From Panicum virgatum (lineage: Eukaryota > Streptophyta > Magnoliopsida > Poales > Poaceae): a DNA stretch of 64,000 bases. A program made the translations under genes and the position numbers. The notes below the pieces were generated by a model, which was not told where the DNA came from, did no database searches, and saw only the letters and a program-made list of their open reading frames with translations. The stretch spans positions 41,846,470-41,910,469 of the forward strand of contig NC_053146.1 in the NCBI RefSeq assembly GCF_016808335.1. Direction: 5' to 3'. Below, in pieces: positions 22,080 to 33,259 of this stretch (its first letter is position 1; each line of letters begins with the position of its first letter).

Positions 22080-22698
22080 GCTTAAGATGTGGCCATAAAA
22101 ATAATAAGATACAATATTTTTTGCAGCCACAGTTTATACAAATAAAATATACATTTCATTCAACAGTTAGCCTCTTGCTCGTGTAGTTTTATTCCTTTAC
22201 CCTGGAAGCCGTCGGCTTCAACTTCTTCACCTTACAAAAGCACAGGTTGGTGAACAAGCACACAACAACATAGCTCAATTCGTTTCAACCAAAATAGACA
22301 ATTTCAACAGAATTTCACTAGCCCAATGAATCAAGGTTCCTCAAGCCAATATGCAGAGAGTGATAGCCAAAACTCGCATTCTATCCAAAGGAAACGGAAG
22401 CGACTTCATTTTACAAAGGAAGTAACAGAGAAAGCCAGAAAGGCGTGCACAAAGACAAAGTTCAGCGAAGAATAAAAGCCTCTAGCTGAGAGGAAAAGAG
22501 ACCCGCCGCGTGCTCTTTTCAGGTTGGAAGCCGCGGTTATTAGAAAAATACAACTCCTGGTTCATTCTTCAGCCGACAATTTTGCTGAAGGTAAAGGAAA
22601 TGAACTTGCTTGTCGCCTGAAGTTACCACTTCCAGTTCAGTGCATCCAGATTTCATGTCTCCCGATGGATGGGTCAAACAGTCCTATCAGTTCTTAAG
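22080..22698. other. Intergenic sequence, nothing recognised
   Basis: No open frame with a domain, no LTR termini and no RNA-gene features seen by eye. Confidence 0.4.
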
Positions 22699-22701
22699 TT
22701 T

Positions 22702-23028
22702 GGTCCTGTTTGGTTTGATGAGTAGCATAAGTAGCATAAATTTTAATTAATAATTAGAGATACTAAATAAAGGCAATTTACGAAACTAACTCCACAACCC
22801 TTGCACTACTTCGCGAGACGAATCTAATGAGACATTTGACCGCACGATTAGAGGATGATTACTGTAGTATCACTATAGTCAATCATCAATTAATTACTAT
22901 CATTAAATTCGTCGCGAAAAGTTGCACCCATTCATAAAAAAGGTTTTATAAATAAACTTTGTTTAGTGCTCCATGCATGCAAGATTCTCTCGTAGCGCAA
23001 GTTGCGGTAGCACGAAACAAACAGGGCC
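22702..23028. mobile_element. Tourist-like MITE, 327 bp, upstream of the second TBL copy
   Basis: Ends GGTCCTGTTTGGTTTG and CGAAACAAACAGGGCC form inverted repeats, with TTT at 22699-22701 and 23029-23031. The interior has CGCGAGACGAATCTAATGAG and GTTTTATAAATAAACT blocks shared with the copies near 9000-9700. Confidence 0.65.
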
Positions 23029-23355
23029 TTTGTGTCAGCACTCACCATTACAAGAAATATCTACAGGCACCTGAATTTGTTCATGACCTTGTTATTCATA
23101 AAGCTGACCAAGAATCAAAGAGTGGGATGCTGAGTAATCAGTGGCTTATCCAATTAAACATTAGAGTTTAAGACACGGAAACAGACGCTCATACATTGCC
23201 CATCGACTATTGAGAAGAGGGACGAGCAGCCCATTCAGACAGTCTTCCTGTATCTCAGACTCTCAGTCACCCGGGGCGCCTCGCTGCCTTCACTCCTGCT
23301 TCTCGACTTCTTGTCCCCATCCCATGCGCGCGCCTCCTGAGCTCTCGTAAGCTGG

Positions 23356-24663
23356 ATGGCCGGATCGATCCCCATGGGTGCATCCACTCCTTGTCCCAGC
23401 CACCATTTCGCCTCCTCTCCCCTCCTCACCAAGCGCACCGTCGCCGTGGCGCTCTACGCGCTCATCCCCCTCGCCCTCCTCCACTACCTCCTCACCCTTC
23501 CTCCCCCTCTGCCCCCTCCTCCCACCGCCGCCGCCGCCCCCTCCTCCCCGTCGCCGTCGCGCCAGGCGAATGCCTCCGCTGCTGCATCGCCATCACCGGA
23601 GTGCGACTACTCGGACGGGGAGTGGGTGCGGACCGCGGCGGGCCCGCGGTACAGCGGGACGAGCTGCGGCGAGACCATCAAAGCCGGCCAGAACTGCGCG
23701 GCGCACGGGCGGCCCGACACGGGCTACCTCCGCTGGCGGTGGCGCCCGCGCGGGTGCGCGCTGCCGCCGTTCGACCCCGCGGGGTTCCTGGGCGCGGTGC
23801 GCGGCCGGCACGTGGCCTTCGTGGGCGACTCGCTCGCGCGGAACCAGTGCGAGTCCCTCGTCTGCCTGCTTGCCTCCGCGTTCCCGGCCCGGCTGGTGCG
23901 CGGCGCCGGCGGCGGCGACGGGGACGGCGACGGCGACGAGCTCCGCAAGTTCCGGCGCTGGGCGTTCCCGTCGCACAACGCCACCGTGTCGGTGTTCTGG
24001 TCCCCGTTCCTGGTGAACGGCACGGAGAGGCCCAAGACGCCGCCGCCGGCGGGCGGGCTGTACCACAACCAGATCTACTTCAACCAACCCGACTAGCGGT
24101 GGGCCGCCGAGGCCCCGGGCTTCGACGTGGTGGTGCTCTCGGCGGGGCAGTGGTACCTAAACCCGGCCATGTTCTACGACCACGGCGCCTTGAGCGGGTG
24201 CCACCGCTGCCCGGAGGGCACCCGCCCGGAGACGGGCTTCTTCGGCGTGTTCCGCCTCGCCGTCCGGAACGCGCTCCGCGAGCTCATCGCCCGCGTCGCC
24301 TCCGCTTCCTCCTACTCGCCCGCCCGCTCCCGGCTGGCCGTGGTGACGACCTTCTCGCCGGCGCACTTCGAGGGGGAGTGGGACAGCCCGACGTCGTGCG
24401 CGCGCACGGAGCCGTACGCGCGCGGGGAGCGGGAGCCGCTGTACATGGACGAGGAGATGCTGCGCGCCGGGGTGGAGGAGGCCGCGGCGGCGGGCGCGGA
24501 CGCGACGGCGCGCGGGGCGGGGCTGGCCGTGGAGGCGCTGCAGGTGACGCGGCTGGCGGCGATGCGCCCGGACGGGCACCCGTCCAAAATCTCCGACCAA
24601 ATGGAGTTGGTCCGTCATGTAGTACTCTTGTTCTTAGGTCTGCAGAAGATGCCAGGGATGTGA
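23356..24663 (+). pseudogene. TBL-family O-acetyltransferase pseudogene (second copy)
   Basis: Begins like an intact type II membrane protein: Met at 23356 and the conserved MGAST start at 23374, anchor VAVALYALIPLALLHYLL in frame, a Pro/Ala-rich stem, then CDYSDGEWVR, RWRWRPRGC and GDSLARNQCESL. Two lesions follow. A TAG at 24094-24096 replaces the Glu codon present in the first copy (PDERW). After DGHP at about 24582 the homology ends and unrelated sequence runs to a stop at 24663, so the NDCVHWCLPG catalytic Asp-His box is missing. The two copies are closely similar in DNA, so this is a local duplication. It supplies the anchor structure that the frameshifted first copy should have. Confidence 0.87.
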
Positions 24664-26955
24664 CAATGGCCCTGAAACACGGCCTGAATGTGAGGCGTAA
24701 GGTGCGGATCGCGGTGTCTTGACCTTTTTCCATCAATTAGCGGCGCTCGCTATGCTACGAATGATCTTCTCTGCCCAGATCACCTGGCCTGATCACCTGA
24801 AGTCCTGAAACATACCAGTTAAACAAAACACAATCAGTGAGTTATGCTCAGCTCAGCTTACAGTTGTATAAACATGGCCTGGTTGTCAGCAGTAATCATT
24901 TACCAACATCACAAATTACTCAAGGAAGAGCGATTTGCTGGGCCAGTTATTATTACAATGAAAAAGCCACAGCAAAAGCGCACTCTGCAAGCCACGATCA
25001 TCGAACTACCGGAGTTGGTACACTGTCCGATTACCAGAAAAATGTAACTTGGAATTCTATACAGAAAGGGGTCTCCTGACAAGGCCGAACATCAGGATTG
25101 CAGCCTATTTCCAAAAATGTTTACAAAAAAAAGGCTCCAAGCACAGTACATGTAACACAAATCTGGTGAGCGAAAGAATGGAGAGCGCACAGGTGGTTCA
25201 GGGCACACGAACGCAATAACTAACAACATTCATTACAGTAAACTTCAAGACAAGTGATACACTATGTGAAGTGTCAACAATGGAGGAACATCAAATACAT
25301 TATCAACCAAAAGATTAAAGAAATGATCAAACAAAATACTGTATGTGTTAGGATACAGTATGTTCTAGCCTTCTTCCAAATGTAGTTCCTCCGAAGAAGG
25401 CACATTGGACGCGCAAATGCCACATTGTCACTATGGCGTCCTTGTTAAACATGATTGTCCATCCATGATGTTCTAGATATTGTACAAAATACATCAGCAC
25501 CTGAAAAACAACCATGCATTAGATTAACTGCGATCACCGTGTCAATACAACTGCTTAGTAGAATATGGCTTCAAAGTGCCCCTAGCTGATCAAATACAAA
25601 ATATGCCAGTGAGACCGTTAGCAGTGATCAAGAACATTGAATAAGCACTGTTATACAACACGCTACTAGGAAAATAGATCATCAAGAGAACGTCTGTGTC
25701 CCAAATTTTGGACACTGGAATGTTGTCTACAAAGCACAAGGGAAGCTAGTGTTCTAAATATTTTAGCTGTCTTGAGACTAACTTTAGGAGAGAGAATACA
25801 TTAGATCAGGTTAGTTCATCAATTCTAGAGATTAGTTTCTTAAGGTCAAGTCTCCTCGTATATATTATAGGGATGGGATTGCATCTTCTTTCAATCAAGC
25901 AATGAAGAAGAATTAATCCCGAGCCCCCGAATAGCCAAGTCTCCCTCCGAGCCGATTCCACCCAGTTATCTTTCCCGCAGTGATTACCCCTTTACCCCTA
26001 ATGAAGTACAGTTCATAACAACAAGTCACCCACACATCCCTGATCCCTTGCCTTTATCTGACAAATCCAAATCCTTCTGTGTTTAATAGTTTCCAAAGTT
26101 AAAAGTACCGTGATGAACATTCTAGTACAAAAGGCAAAAAAGAAAGGAAAGGAACAGATGAATTGCGAGAGTGAATTTGCATTATGTGGTTGTTTGCTTT
26201 GTATCAATTATGCTGAGAACAAATAAACAACCACATAATATCTACAATGATGCGACGTATGATGTCAATTTGTTCTGTTCTAACGTCTAAACTCTAAGGT
26301 ACAAGATCAGTGGCCATGACACACAATCTACTTCTTTTGGTGGCCATATGCTATAATTATGTTTCTTTATAAGTTTGGTTTTAGTAGCAGTTACTTGACA
26401 ATTTAGTCTTATGATTTAAAACTACAATTCAATTCAATACACAGCTTAGTCTTAAACTTGAAAACTATTGTAAATCCTTAAAATCTTAGAGCTTATGCCA
26501 TTAGATATGTATCTGTTAAAGCAAAATGGCAAATGATCTTGCGAGAAGGACATACATCTACAAATCAGTGACACACAATTATGCCTCAGTACTAATTTGT
26601 TATTCACAAGGTACAAAGTGAGGAAGGAGTTAAGAAATATTTCTTGTAATGCATCTAGAATGGTTTTTCTTTTGGAGTGCTTGCAGTTAGTGGTACCTTT
26701 GCTGTCACTCCTAAGATAGAACAACCTATTAATAAGTTGCTACTCTACTACTCCCGATTAGTCCACTCTAATTCAACACTGGTCAAACAATTTCAACCAG
26801 CTCCTAGTTGTTTGCAAGCTACTCATGCCAATTGCCAAATCGACAAATATTCAGCATCAAAATTAGAAGTTCCCTGTCCAACCTAAAAAGAACACTACGT
26901 GTGAACTGGGACCTGAAATCTAAGATCAAGATCCAGTAGGAGAGCATCTTACCTC
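24664..26955. other. Intergenic sequence with a possible 3' UTR exon and a Copia LTR-like fragment
   Basis: No convincing coding frame. About 25350-25502, read on the minus strand, starts right after a polypyrimidine tract and AG (GTTGTTTTTCAG) and could be a spliced 3' UTR exon of the 2H gene whose donor abuts its stop at 26956. About 25787-25965 (GAGAGAATACATTAGATC through CAATCAAGCAATGAAGAAG) resembles the end of a short Copia LTR, but no TG start, target duplication or internal region was found. Confidence 0.4.
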
Positions 26956-27705
26956 TCAGTCGGCGCCAGCACCACCACTGCCGCCGAGCGGGTAGGACAC
27001 GAGCTCCCTAACCGCGGCGCCGACCTCGACGAGCGCGATGTCCATCCCGTACCCGGAGACGGGGAGCAGCTTGAGCTCTCGGAGCACGCAGAAGGCCTCG
27101 GCCATGCGGCTGCGGGGCACGTCAACGGCGACGGCGCATCGCGGGACCCAGTGGTCCGGGCGGTACGCGTCGGGGACCTCGACACCGGCGTCCTTGCGCA
27201 GCAGCTCGCAGAGCTGGGCGTGGAGGCCCAGCAGCGCGGCGGAGGGCGTGGGCGCGAGGAAGAGCACGTTGTCGTTCGGGGAGGAGGCGGAGGCGGGGAG
27301 CGCGGCGAGCGAGGAGAGCGCGAGCGGGAGCGGGTCGAGGCGGGACGCGAGCGCCCGGAGCGAGGGCCCGAGGCGGAGGAGCGGGTCCCCGCCGGCGCCG
27401 GTCCCGGGCGGCGGGAGCGCGGCGGCGGGGAGGTGGAGCAGCGGGAGGTGCGGGCGGGCGGCGGCGTCGATGAGGCGGCTGCCGAGGTGCCGCCGCGCCA
27501 GCGCGTTCCACGCCTTGAGCACCTGGTTCTCCAGCGCCGGGTCGAAGTAGAGCTCCACCGCGTAGTGGAACCCGACCGCCCCGGAGGAGGGAGGCGGCGC
27601 GGAGGCGCGGGGCGTGCCCGGGGGAGTCGTGGAGACGGCGGGGCCCGAGGGGCAGCCGCCGCCGCTGGGGGCCCCGGCGGCGGAGGGCGCGGTGCCTTGC
27701 GCCAT
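26956..27705 (-). CDS. 2H phosphoesterase-like protein (RNA ligase/cyclic phosphodiesterase family)
   Basis: A single-exon frame of 249 residues from the ATG at 27705. After a low-complexity Gly/Ser/Pro N-terminus (1-42) comes a conserved-looking core: GFHYAVELYFDP (45-56), RPHLPLLHLP (84-93, first His at 86) and DHWVPRCAVAVDVP (184-197, second His at 185), then RELKLLPVSGYGMDIALVEVG. Two His motifs about 100 residues apart within beta-strand-like contexts match the 2H superfamily, which acts on RNA ends or cyclic phosphates. The motifs are not textbook HxT/S, so activity is uncertain. An in-frame upstream Met at 27831 would add a Ser/Arg/Thr-rich stretch that could be a targeting peptide; I chose 27705 because the conserved part begins after it. 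The stop is followed within 4 bases by a splice-donor match (GAGAG|GTAAGA), suggesting a 3' UTR intron. Confidence 0.7.
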   Translation of the reverse strand: MAQGTAPSAAGAPSGGGCPSGPAVSTTPPGTPRASAPPPSSGAVGFHYAVELYFDPALENQVLKAWNALARRHLGSRLIDAAARPHLPLLHLPAAALPPPGTGAGGDPLLRLGPSLRALASRLDPLPLALSSLAALPASASSPNDNVLFLAPTPSAALLGLHAQLCELLRKDAGVEVPDAYRPDHWVPRCAVAVDVPRSRMAEAFCVLRELKLLPVSGYGMDIALVEVGAAVRELVSYPLGGSGGAGAD

Positions 27706-28141
27706 CGGGAAGGGGATTGATGCCGACAGGGAGGCGAGGGGGGCGGGTGTTCTCGTCACGAATCGAGTGGGAGATTGGGAGAGATCTCGCCTGCTCGTGC
27801 TCGGGCGTGCCTGTCTCCGCTCCGACTCCATGGTTGACTGGCTGGTCCAGTGGGGAGTCACTGACAGGCGGGACTGCATGGCTGAAATGATGAATTCAAT
27901 GTTACAACACCAGCACCTCCACAGGAATGATTGATTGTGTTTCCGGGGACTAGTATTTTTATTTGTTGTACAAAAGACCCAAAAATAGGAAAACACTTCT
28001 TTGTGGAGTATAGTATATCGAAAAATGAAAAGGTTCGTTGCAGATGTGGCATTTTGTGCTCTCATGGTACAAGCGTTTCTTCCCTTGGCTTTGGTTAACC
28101 CAAAGCCAGGGCGAAGGTGACTTGCAATGTGTTGGTTCCAT

Positions 28142-28839
28142 GATGCCAATGCTTATCTTGCCAAATTATGGCAACTTCCACCAATTTTATGAAGCATTTA
28201 TTTGTTACCAACTTTGATAGGTCCCCTGCTTTTCGTTCATTTTCTTGGTATGTACGCATGGGCTGCCAAACTTTAGTAGGAACTTGAGCAAATTTGTCAC
28301 CAAATAAATGGCAATTCCTATTTTACCATCCTTTTCGATTTTATGCTCAAATGGGGTAAAGATTTTCTTCTCTCTTGCCATAAGCCCATAATACAGAACC
28401 TATAGTTTCTCGTAGCTCCATCATCATTGCAACTGGCAGCTAGATATGAGTTTATGATTTGCTTGATCATATCCTTCTGCCGTGTTTTTGGCTTATGCTT
28501 TTATTTTGCTTGCTACTATGTTTTCGATGTAAAAACAATGGTAACCTGGGAGCATTGTTAGCTATCGATGGTGATCTCTGCTTCCACGACAATACGAACT
28601 CGAATTAACAGACAACGCGTAATTCAACTCAAATTGTCGCCGCGAAGCCAAGTAATACGCCGAATCGGCATCAATTGGGCCAGTTTGAGACAATGCAAGT
28701 TCACCAATTCGATCACAAGAACCGATCCCCTCGCCTCCAAGAACAAGAGCAAGATCGAGATCTACCAAAAAAACCCCTAGACCTCGGCTCACCAGCTCGA
28801 TGGATCCTTCGACGGAAGTACAGGAACAGCGGCGACCCT
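28142..28839. other. Intergenic sequence, nothing recognised
   Basis: AT-rich left half, mixed right half. Short frames without domains; no repeat termini found. Confidence 0.4.
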
Positions 28840-29215
28840 CTAGTTGGAGCCAACGATCCAGCCCACGGTCGTCGACAGCGCGCCCCGGGCCCTCACCGCC
28901 GCCGTCGCCGTCCCAGCCGAGCTCCCCGCAGGCGCAGGCCCCGCCGCCGCGGCCGCGCCGGGCGCGCACGCGCGGGAGCTGCCGCCGCCGAGGTAGTTGC
29001 TGCCGCGCGCGGCGGCGAGGCGGGTGACGTCCTCGTTCTTGACGACGACGATCTCCTCCAGCTGGATCCTCAGGTACGCCTCGTCCTCCGCCGTCAGCTT
29101 CTTCCCCTTGGCATTCTCCTTCACCTCCTCCTCGTCGGGCCCCGGAGCCGGCGCGGGGGCGGCCCGGCGGCTGCTACCATGGCGGCGAACCTCTCCATGC
29201 GCGCCAAGAAGGCCG
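28840..29215 (-). pseudogene. Unrecognised GC-rich gene fragment, apparently frameshifted
   Basis: The minus frame 28840-29124 encodes a Lys/Glu-rich segment (KENAKGKKLTAEDEAYLRIQ, then EEIVVVKNEDVTRLAAA) with helix-like spacing, followed by Ala/Gly/Pro low complexity. Just upstream, in another frame, lies MERFAAMVAAAG; a one-base change in the GC run near 29170 would join them. I do not recognise the family. It could be a decayed gene, an exon of a gene whose other exons I missed, or chance in GC-rich DNA. Confidence 0.35.
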
Positions 29216-29628
29216 GCGGGAGCGTCTCCTCGCCCCCTCCCTCCCTCCCTCTCAAATGGCCGGCCGCCGAATCGGCTCGAGGATCTTGTCGAAGAGCGCG
29301 GAGATGTTCTTGCTGGCTACCCGCCGCTGCTGCGTGATTGCGTGTGGGTTGGTATGGTTCGCTTGGTCTGCGTATATATGAGCGGAGACGACGGCCGCGG
29401 CGGTGCCCGGGTCCGAGCTCGGCATCGGCGTCTGTGAAAGGCAAGCAACGGAGCGTGTGGACCCCTTGCGCTCGGGAATCAATGGCAAGTTCCGCGCCGC
29501 GTGCTGGATGGACTTTTGTTTGGGCACGCGATGGGAGTTGGGCTGGGCTGGCTTGTTGGGCTGTGAGATTGTGGTGTGTTTTTTTTTTGGAAAAAATTCT
29601 AATTTGCATTCTCACTTCTTTGTATCTA

Positions 29629-29880
29629 CTCTCTCCTTCCATGTTTATAAAACATGATAAAACATGGCACGGTTTTTAAATAATATTTTAATCATTTATT
29701 TATCATATATTATATTACTTATGATTATAAACTTATAATCATTATAAACTATATTTGATTAAGAATCCAATCATATAAAATTTATATAATAATAATAATT
29801 AATAGTTAAATTATTGATCAAATATGGGAAGATTTGAATCTTAATATGCATGTGTGCCTTATAAATGTGAAAGGATAGAG
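29629..29880. mobile_element. Stowaway-type MITE (252 bp), second member of the 6732 family
   Basis: Inverted ends CTCTCTCCTTCCATGTTTAT and ATAAATGTGAAAGGATAGAG with TA on both sides. The interior matches the 6732-6988 copy closely (ATTTATTTATCATATATTAT, TTATAATCATT, AATCCAATCATAT), in the same orientation. Confidence 0.85.
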
Positions 29881-29882
29881 TA

Positions 29883-30947
29883 TTGTAAAAGTCTGATTTT
29901 GCTTCCTCAACTATAAAATTGGGTATCCAGCCTCCCTCAACAATCAATATCTTTTATATTACCTGTTACAAGTGGTTTTATATTTTTTTTCAAAGATTTT
30001 TCTATCTTAACTCTTTCTTTCACTCAATTAAGGGTTCAAAATCATGAAAATTTGCATAGAAGAACCTAATTTTGCAAAGTTTAGAAAGAATTCAAAATTC
30101 ATTGAATTTTTAGACATCAAGATGACCTCTATCTTTGGAAAAAAAATTTGAACTGTGTTATATCATGAATCCTTTCGTAATAAACGTCACTGTAGAACCT
30201 TTCAGTCTAGTTGGGCAACGTCATGCACATCTAATTTCACCAAAGAAAAAAAAAAACTAAAAAAGGTCATAGTTCACATCGCACAAACTAAATTCTAGCA
30301 GCATCATTGGTTTCTTACCACAAGTTTTTGAATAAAATTATACTTCAATTTGTTTGTGTGATATTCTCAGGAGAATTTTTTTTTCTATTTTATAAAATTG
30401 TAATATTTGTAGTTGCTCCTGCCATATATATGTTTTTACAAATTTTGTGAATATTTGCATCTGTGTTGAGTTCATTAAAGAATACTGATACACATTGTTT
30501 TAGCATTTCCAGATGTATTATTTTTCTATGCACGTAGATATCTAGATACATAGAAAAACTATGCATATAAAAGTGCCAAAACGATCCATAATTAAGAGCA
30601 GAGAGAATACAACACAATGAAGTCCTTGCAGGCTTGCACACGACAACATGACAGACATGCGAGATCTCTCTTCAATCTCTCGTATAAGAATTTGCGGCCC
30701 CAAACATCTTTTTCTCTTTTTGGAAAAAATAGCATTGCCCTTATGCAGACCGAAATGCATTCCTATCGCAATGAGAAATTACTATAACCCTGTACAAGTA
30801 TCCCGATCATGAGACCAATCCTCTCCGATTCTGATTTCATCGACCAAAGAAAAGCTGCAGACCTGCAGTTGCAACCCATCCGGCGGCCGCGCCCCGTCCC
30901 AAAACCCATGCGCGACTCCAGACACCCGAGCGAGGCGGCGAGCGCGA
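29883..30947. other. AT-rich intergenic sequence downstream of the kinase gene
   Basis: No domain-bearing frame. The part adjoining 30948 is probably the 3' UTR and terminator region of the kinase gene; no single polyadenylation signal could be fixed. Confidence 0.4.
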
Positions 30948-33022
30948 TCAGATCTTCATGTTGGCGTACATGATGAACTGGAGCTCCTTGACGCAGTCCG
31001 GCATGGACGGCCGGGCGGCGCCGTCGAAGGAGACGCAGCGCGCGGCGAGCCCGGCGAACATGGACACCGACTCCACCGTGTAGGACCCCCTGGCCATGTC
31101 CCGGTCCACCACCCTGCGCAGCTTCCGCCAGTCGCCCACCGCCTGGTGGATCCCCACGATGAGGTTCTGCTCCTGCGGCCCCTGGCTCAGGTCGATGGCG
31201 CGCCGCCCCGTCAGCAGCTCCAGCAGCACCACGCCGAACGCGTACACGTCGCTCTGCAGCGTCAGCTTCCCCGTCTGCAAAGAGACGCAGCGGTGATCAC
31301 CAGCATCGACGGCAAGAACCTGAACTGGATCATGGTGAACTGGTGGCGATCGAGGTGGCATGGCAGGCAGACTTACCAGTGCGTACTCAGGGTCGAAGTA
31401 GCCGAAGGTGCCCAGCACTCGGGTGGTGGTGTGCAGGTCCTGGTCCTGCTGCATCAGCTTGGCGAGCCCGAAGTCGGAGATCTGACAGGGTTTTCAGTTT
31501 GAGCATGCAGGGATTGTTAGGAACTAGGAAGAAACCACCACCAATGGGCAATGGTAACTGAGACTACCTTGGCCTCGAAGTGTTCGGTGATGAGAATGTT
31601 GCTGGACTTGAAGTCCCGGTGGACGACGGGGACGCCGACGGCCGTGCTCGAGTGCAGGTACGCCAGCGCCCTCGCCGCGCCCAGCGCGATCCGCAGGCGC
31701 ACCGGCCAGTCCATCTTCACCTCCCCGATGCCTGAAGAAACCAAACGTCAGGTCGTCACTTGTGAACGAATGTTCAGGCCCAACCGTACTGTCTGTGGCG
31801 TTGCAATTGGAAGAGGAAGAATTGGGGCTTGGTGTCACCATTGAGGATGTCCTGGAGGTTGCCTTTGGGCATGAACTCGTAGACTACGAAGCGGTGCTTC
31901 CCGTCGGCGCAGTAGCCGATCAGCGTCACCAGGTTGGGGTGCTCTAGCCTGCTCAGGATGTCGATCTCCACCCGGAACTCGCGCTCGCCGTCGGCGTGCT
32001 TGGAGGTGGGCAGGTCCATCTTCTTGATGGCGACGATCTTCGCATCCGGCAGAAATACAAGTTCATACGGTTAGAATCATGTGTTCTGAACATTGCAAGT
32101 GGATTTACTGAAGTATGAACTACTAACTGAAAAGGTTACCACATACAATTTCTGAACTGAAATGAATAAATTGTTTAGTGCTTTTGCTCAAAACTTCGGT
32201 GCCAAGTTTTATCATGAAAAACTGACGAGGATCAACTACTGGCGTTTGATAAAATTTGACTGGTGGTTGCCACTTTGTTTTCTTGAGTGGATGTTCAGAC
32301 AAAATGTCACACCACTCTGATCGTTGCTGTCTGCTGGACGTATCACATCCAGGTCAGATGGCCATCGCCTACAGCACTTAAATAATTATATGCCAAATAC
32401 ATTCAACAGAAGAAGAAAAAAGAGAATCTCTCTTCCAAACTGAATCAATGCTGCTAAGACTTGCAATAATTCGAAATGCTTCAGATGAAAGCTACTAAAG
32501 GACAAAATTGACATCAACGTCTGAGCTTAAGCAAACAGCTTAGCGTGCGTCAACAAATTCTGAAAAAATGAGCCCGCGCCGACAGGAAGGAAATCGACAG
32601 GAATCGGTGAGAAGCAAAGCACCTGGCCATCCTTGAGCACGCCTCTGTAAACCCGGCCGAAGCCGCCCTTGCCGATGAGGTTCCGGTCGCTGAACATGTT
32701 GGTGGCCTCCTCCATCTCCTTGAGCGTGAACACCATCGTGCAGCTGCGCTTCTTCGGCGGCGGGCTCTGCTCCTTGGCCTGCCACAGCTCGGCCGACTTG
32801 TACACCCCTGCAGAGTGCAGAGGACTTTCTTCAGACCATCAAGAAATTTCATGGAGGCATCGATGGGTCAACTGAAGCAACTCCTGCAGTGCATACTGCT
32901 TGGACACTCGCGCATGTTTTGAAGGGGGAAAAAGAAGGAGAAATGGTTCGCTCACATGGATTCAGCTGATCAAGTGATCTGCTTCTCCTCCTCTTGTTCC
33001 AGGATGAGACTAAGTTGAACAT
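30948..33022 (-). CDS. PBL28-like: Receptor-like cytoplasmic kinase, PBL28-like (six exons)
   Basis: Six exons with GT-AG introns join in frame to 348 residues: 32956-33022, 32623-32807, 31839-32037, 31568-31731, 31377-31481, 30948-31274. The start [19 protein letters not shown] matches the N-terminus of Arabidopsis PBL28-type kinases. Kinase motifs: glycine loop GKGGFG (68-73), catalytic Lys in VAIKK (89), HRDFKSSN (188-195), DFGLAK (208-213), then [10 protein letters not shown] and [18 protein letters not shown]. The Arg before the catalytic Asp makes it an RD kinase, and all catalytic residues are present. It lacks a signal peptide and transmembrane segment, so it should be a cytoplasmic or membrane-associated Ser/Thr kinase. 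RLCK-VII proteins relay signals from receptor kinases; the particular pathway is not shown here. All five introns have good sites and no lesion was seen. An in-frame Met a few codons upstream (MEKGGFK) is an alternative start. Confidence 0.92.
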
Positions 33023-33259
33023 CTTGAACCCTCCCTTTTCCATCTCCGCCCAAGAAATCTCGCGGTTTGCCGCGCAAAGATCCTCACGCAGGAACTTTGT
33101 GATGCATCTAGTTCGAAGATACCTTCCCGTGCTGAAGAACTCGGAAATATTCCTTGCTCCGGCCCAAGGCACGCACGGGGCAGCACGCTTTACCAGAAAA
33201 AGCACATGCCCTGGAACTGCAAGAATGGCTGCCACTGCAAGTATCAGTTCATAGAACAC

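Noticed and set aside
24127..24663. A separate gene starting after the stop in TBL copy 2
   Set aside because: It continues the same frame and homology of the TBL copy past the TAG, so it is the rest of the pseudogene.
27038..27720. Plus-strand frames over the 2H phosphoesterase-like gene
   Set aside because: Arg/Gly-rich shadows of the minus-strand gene.
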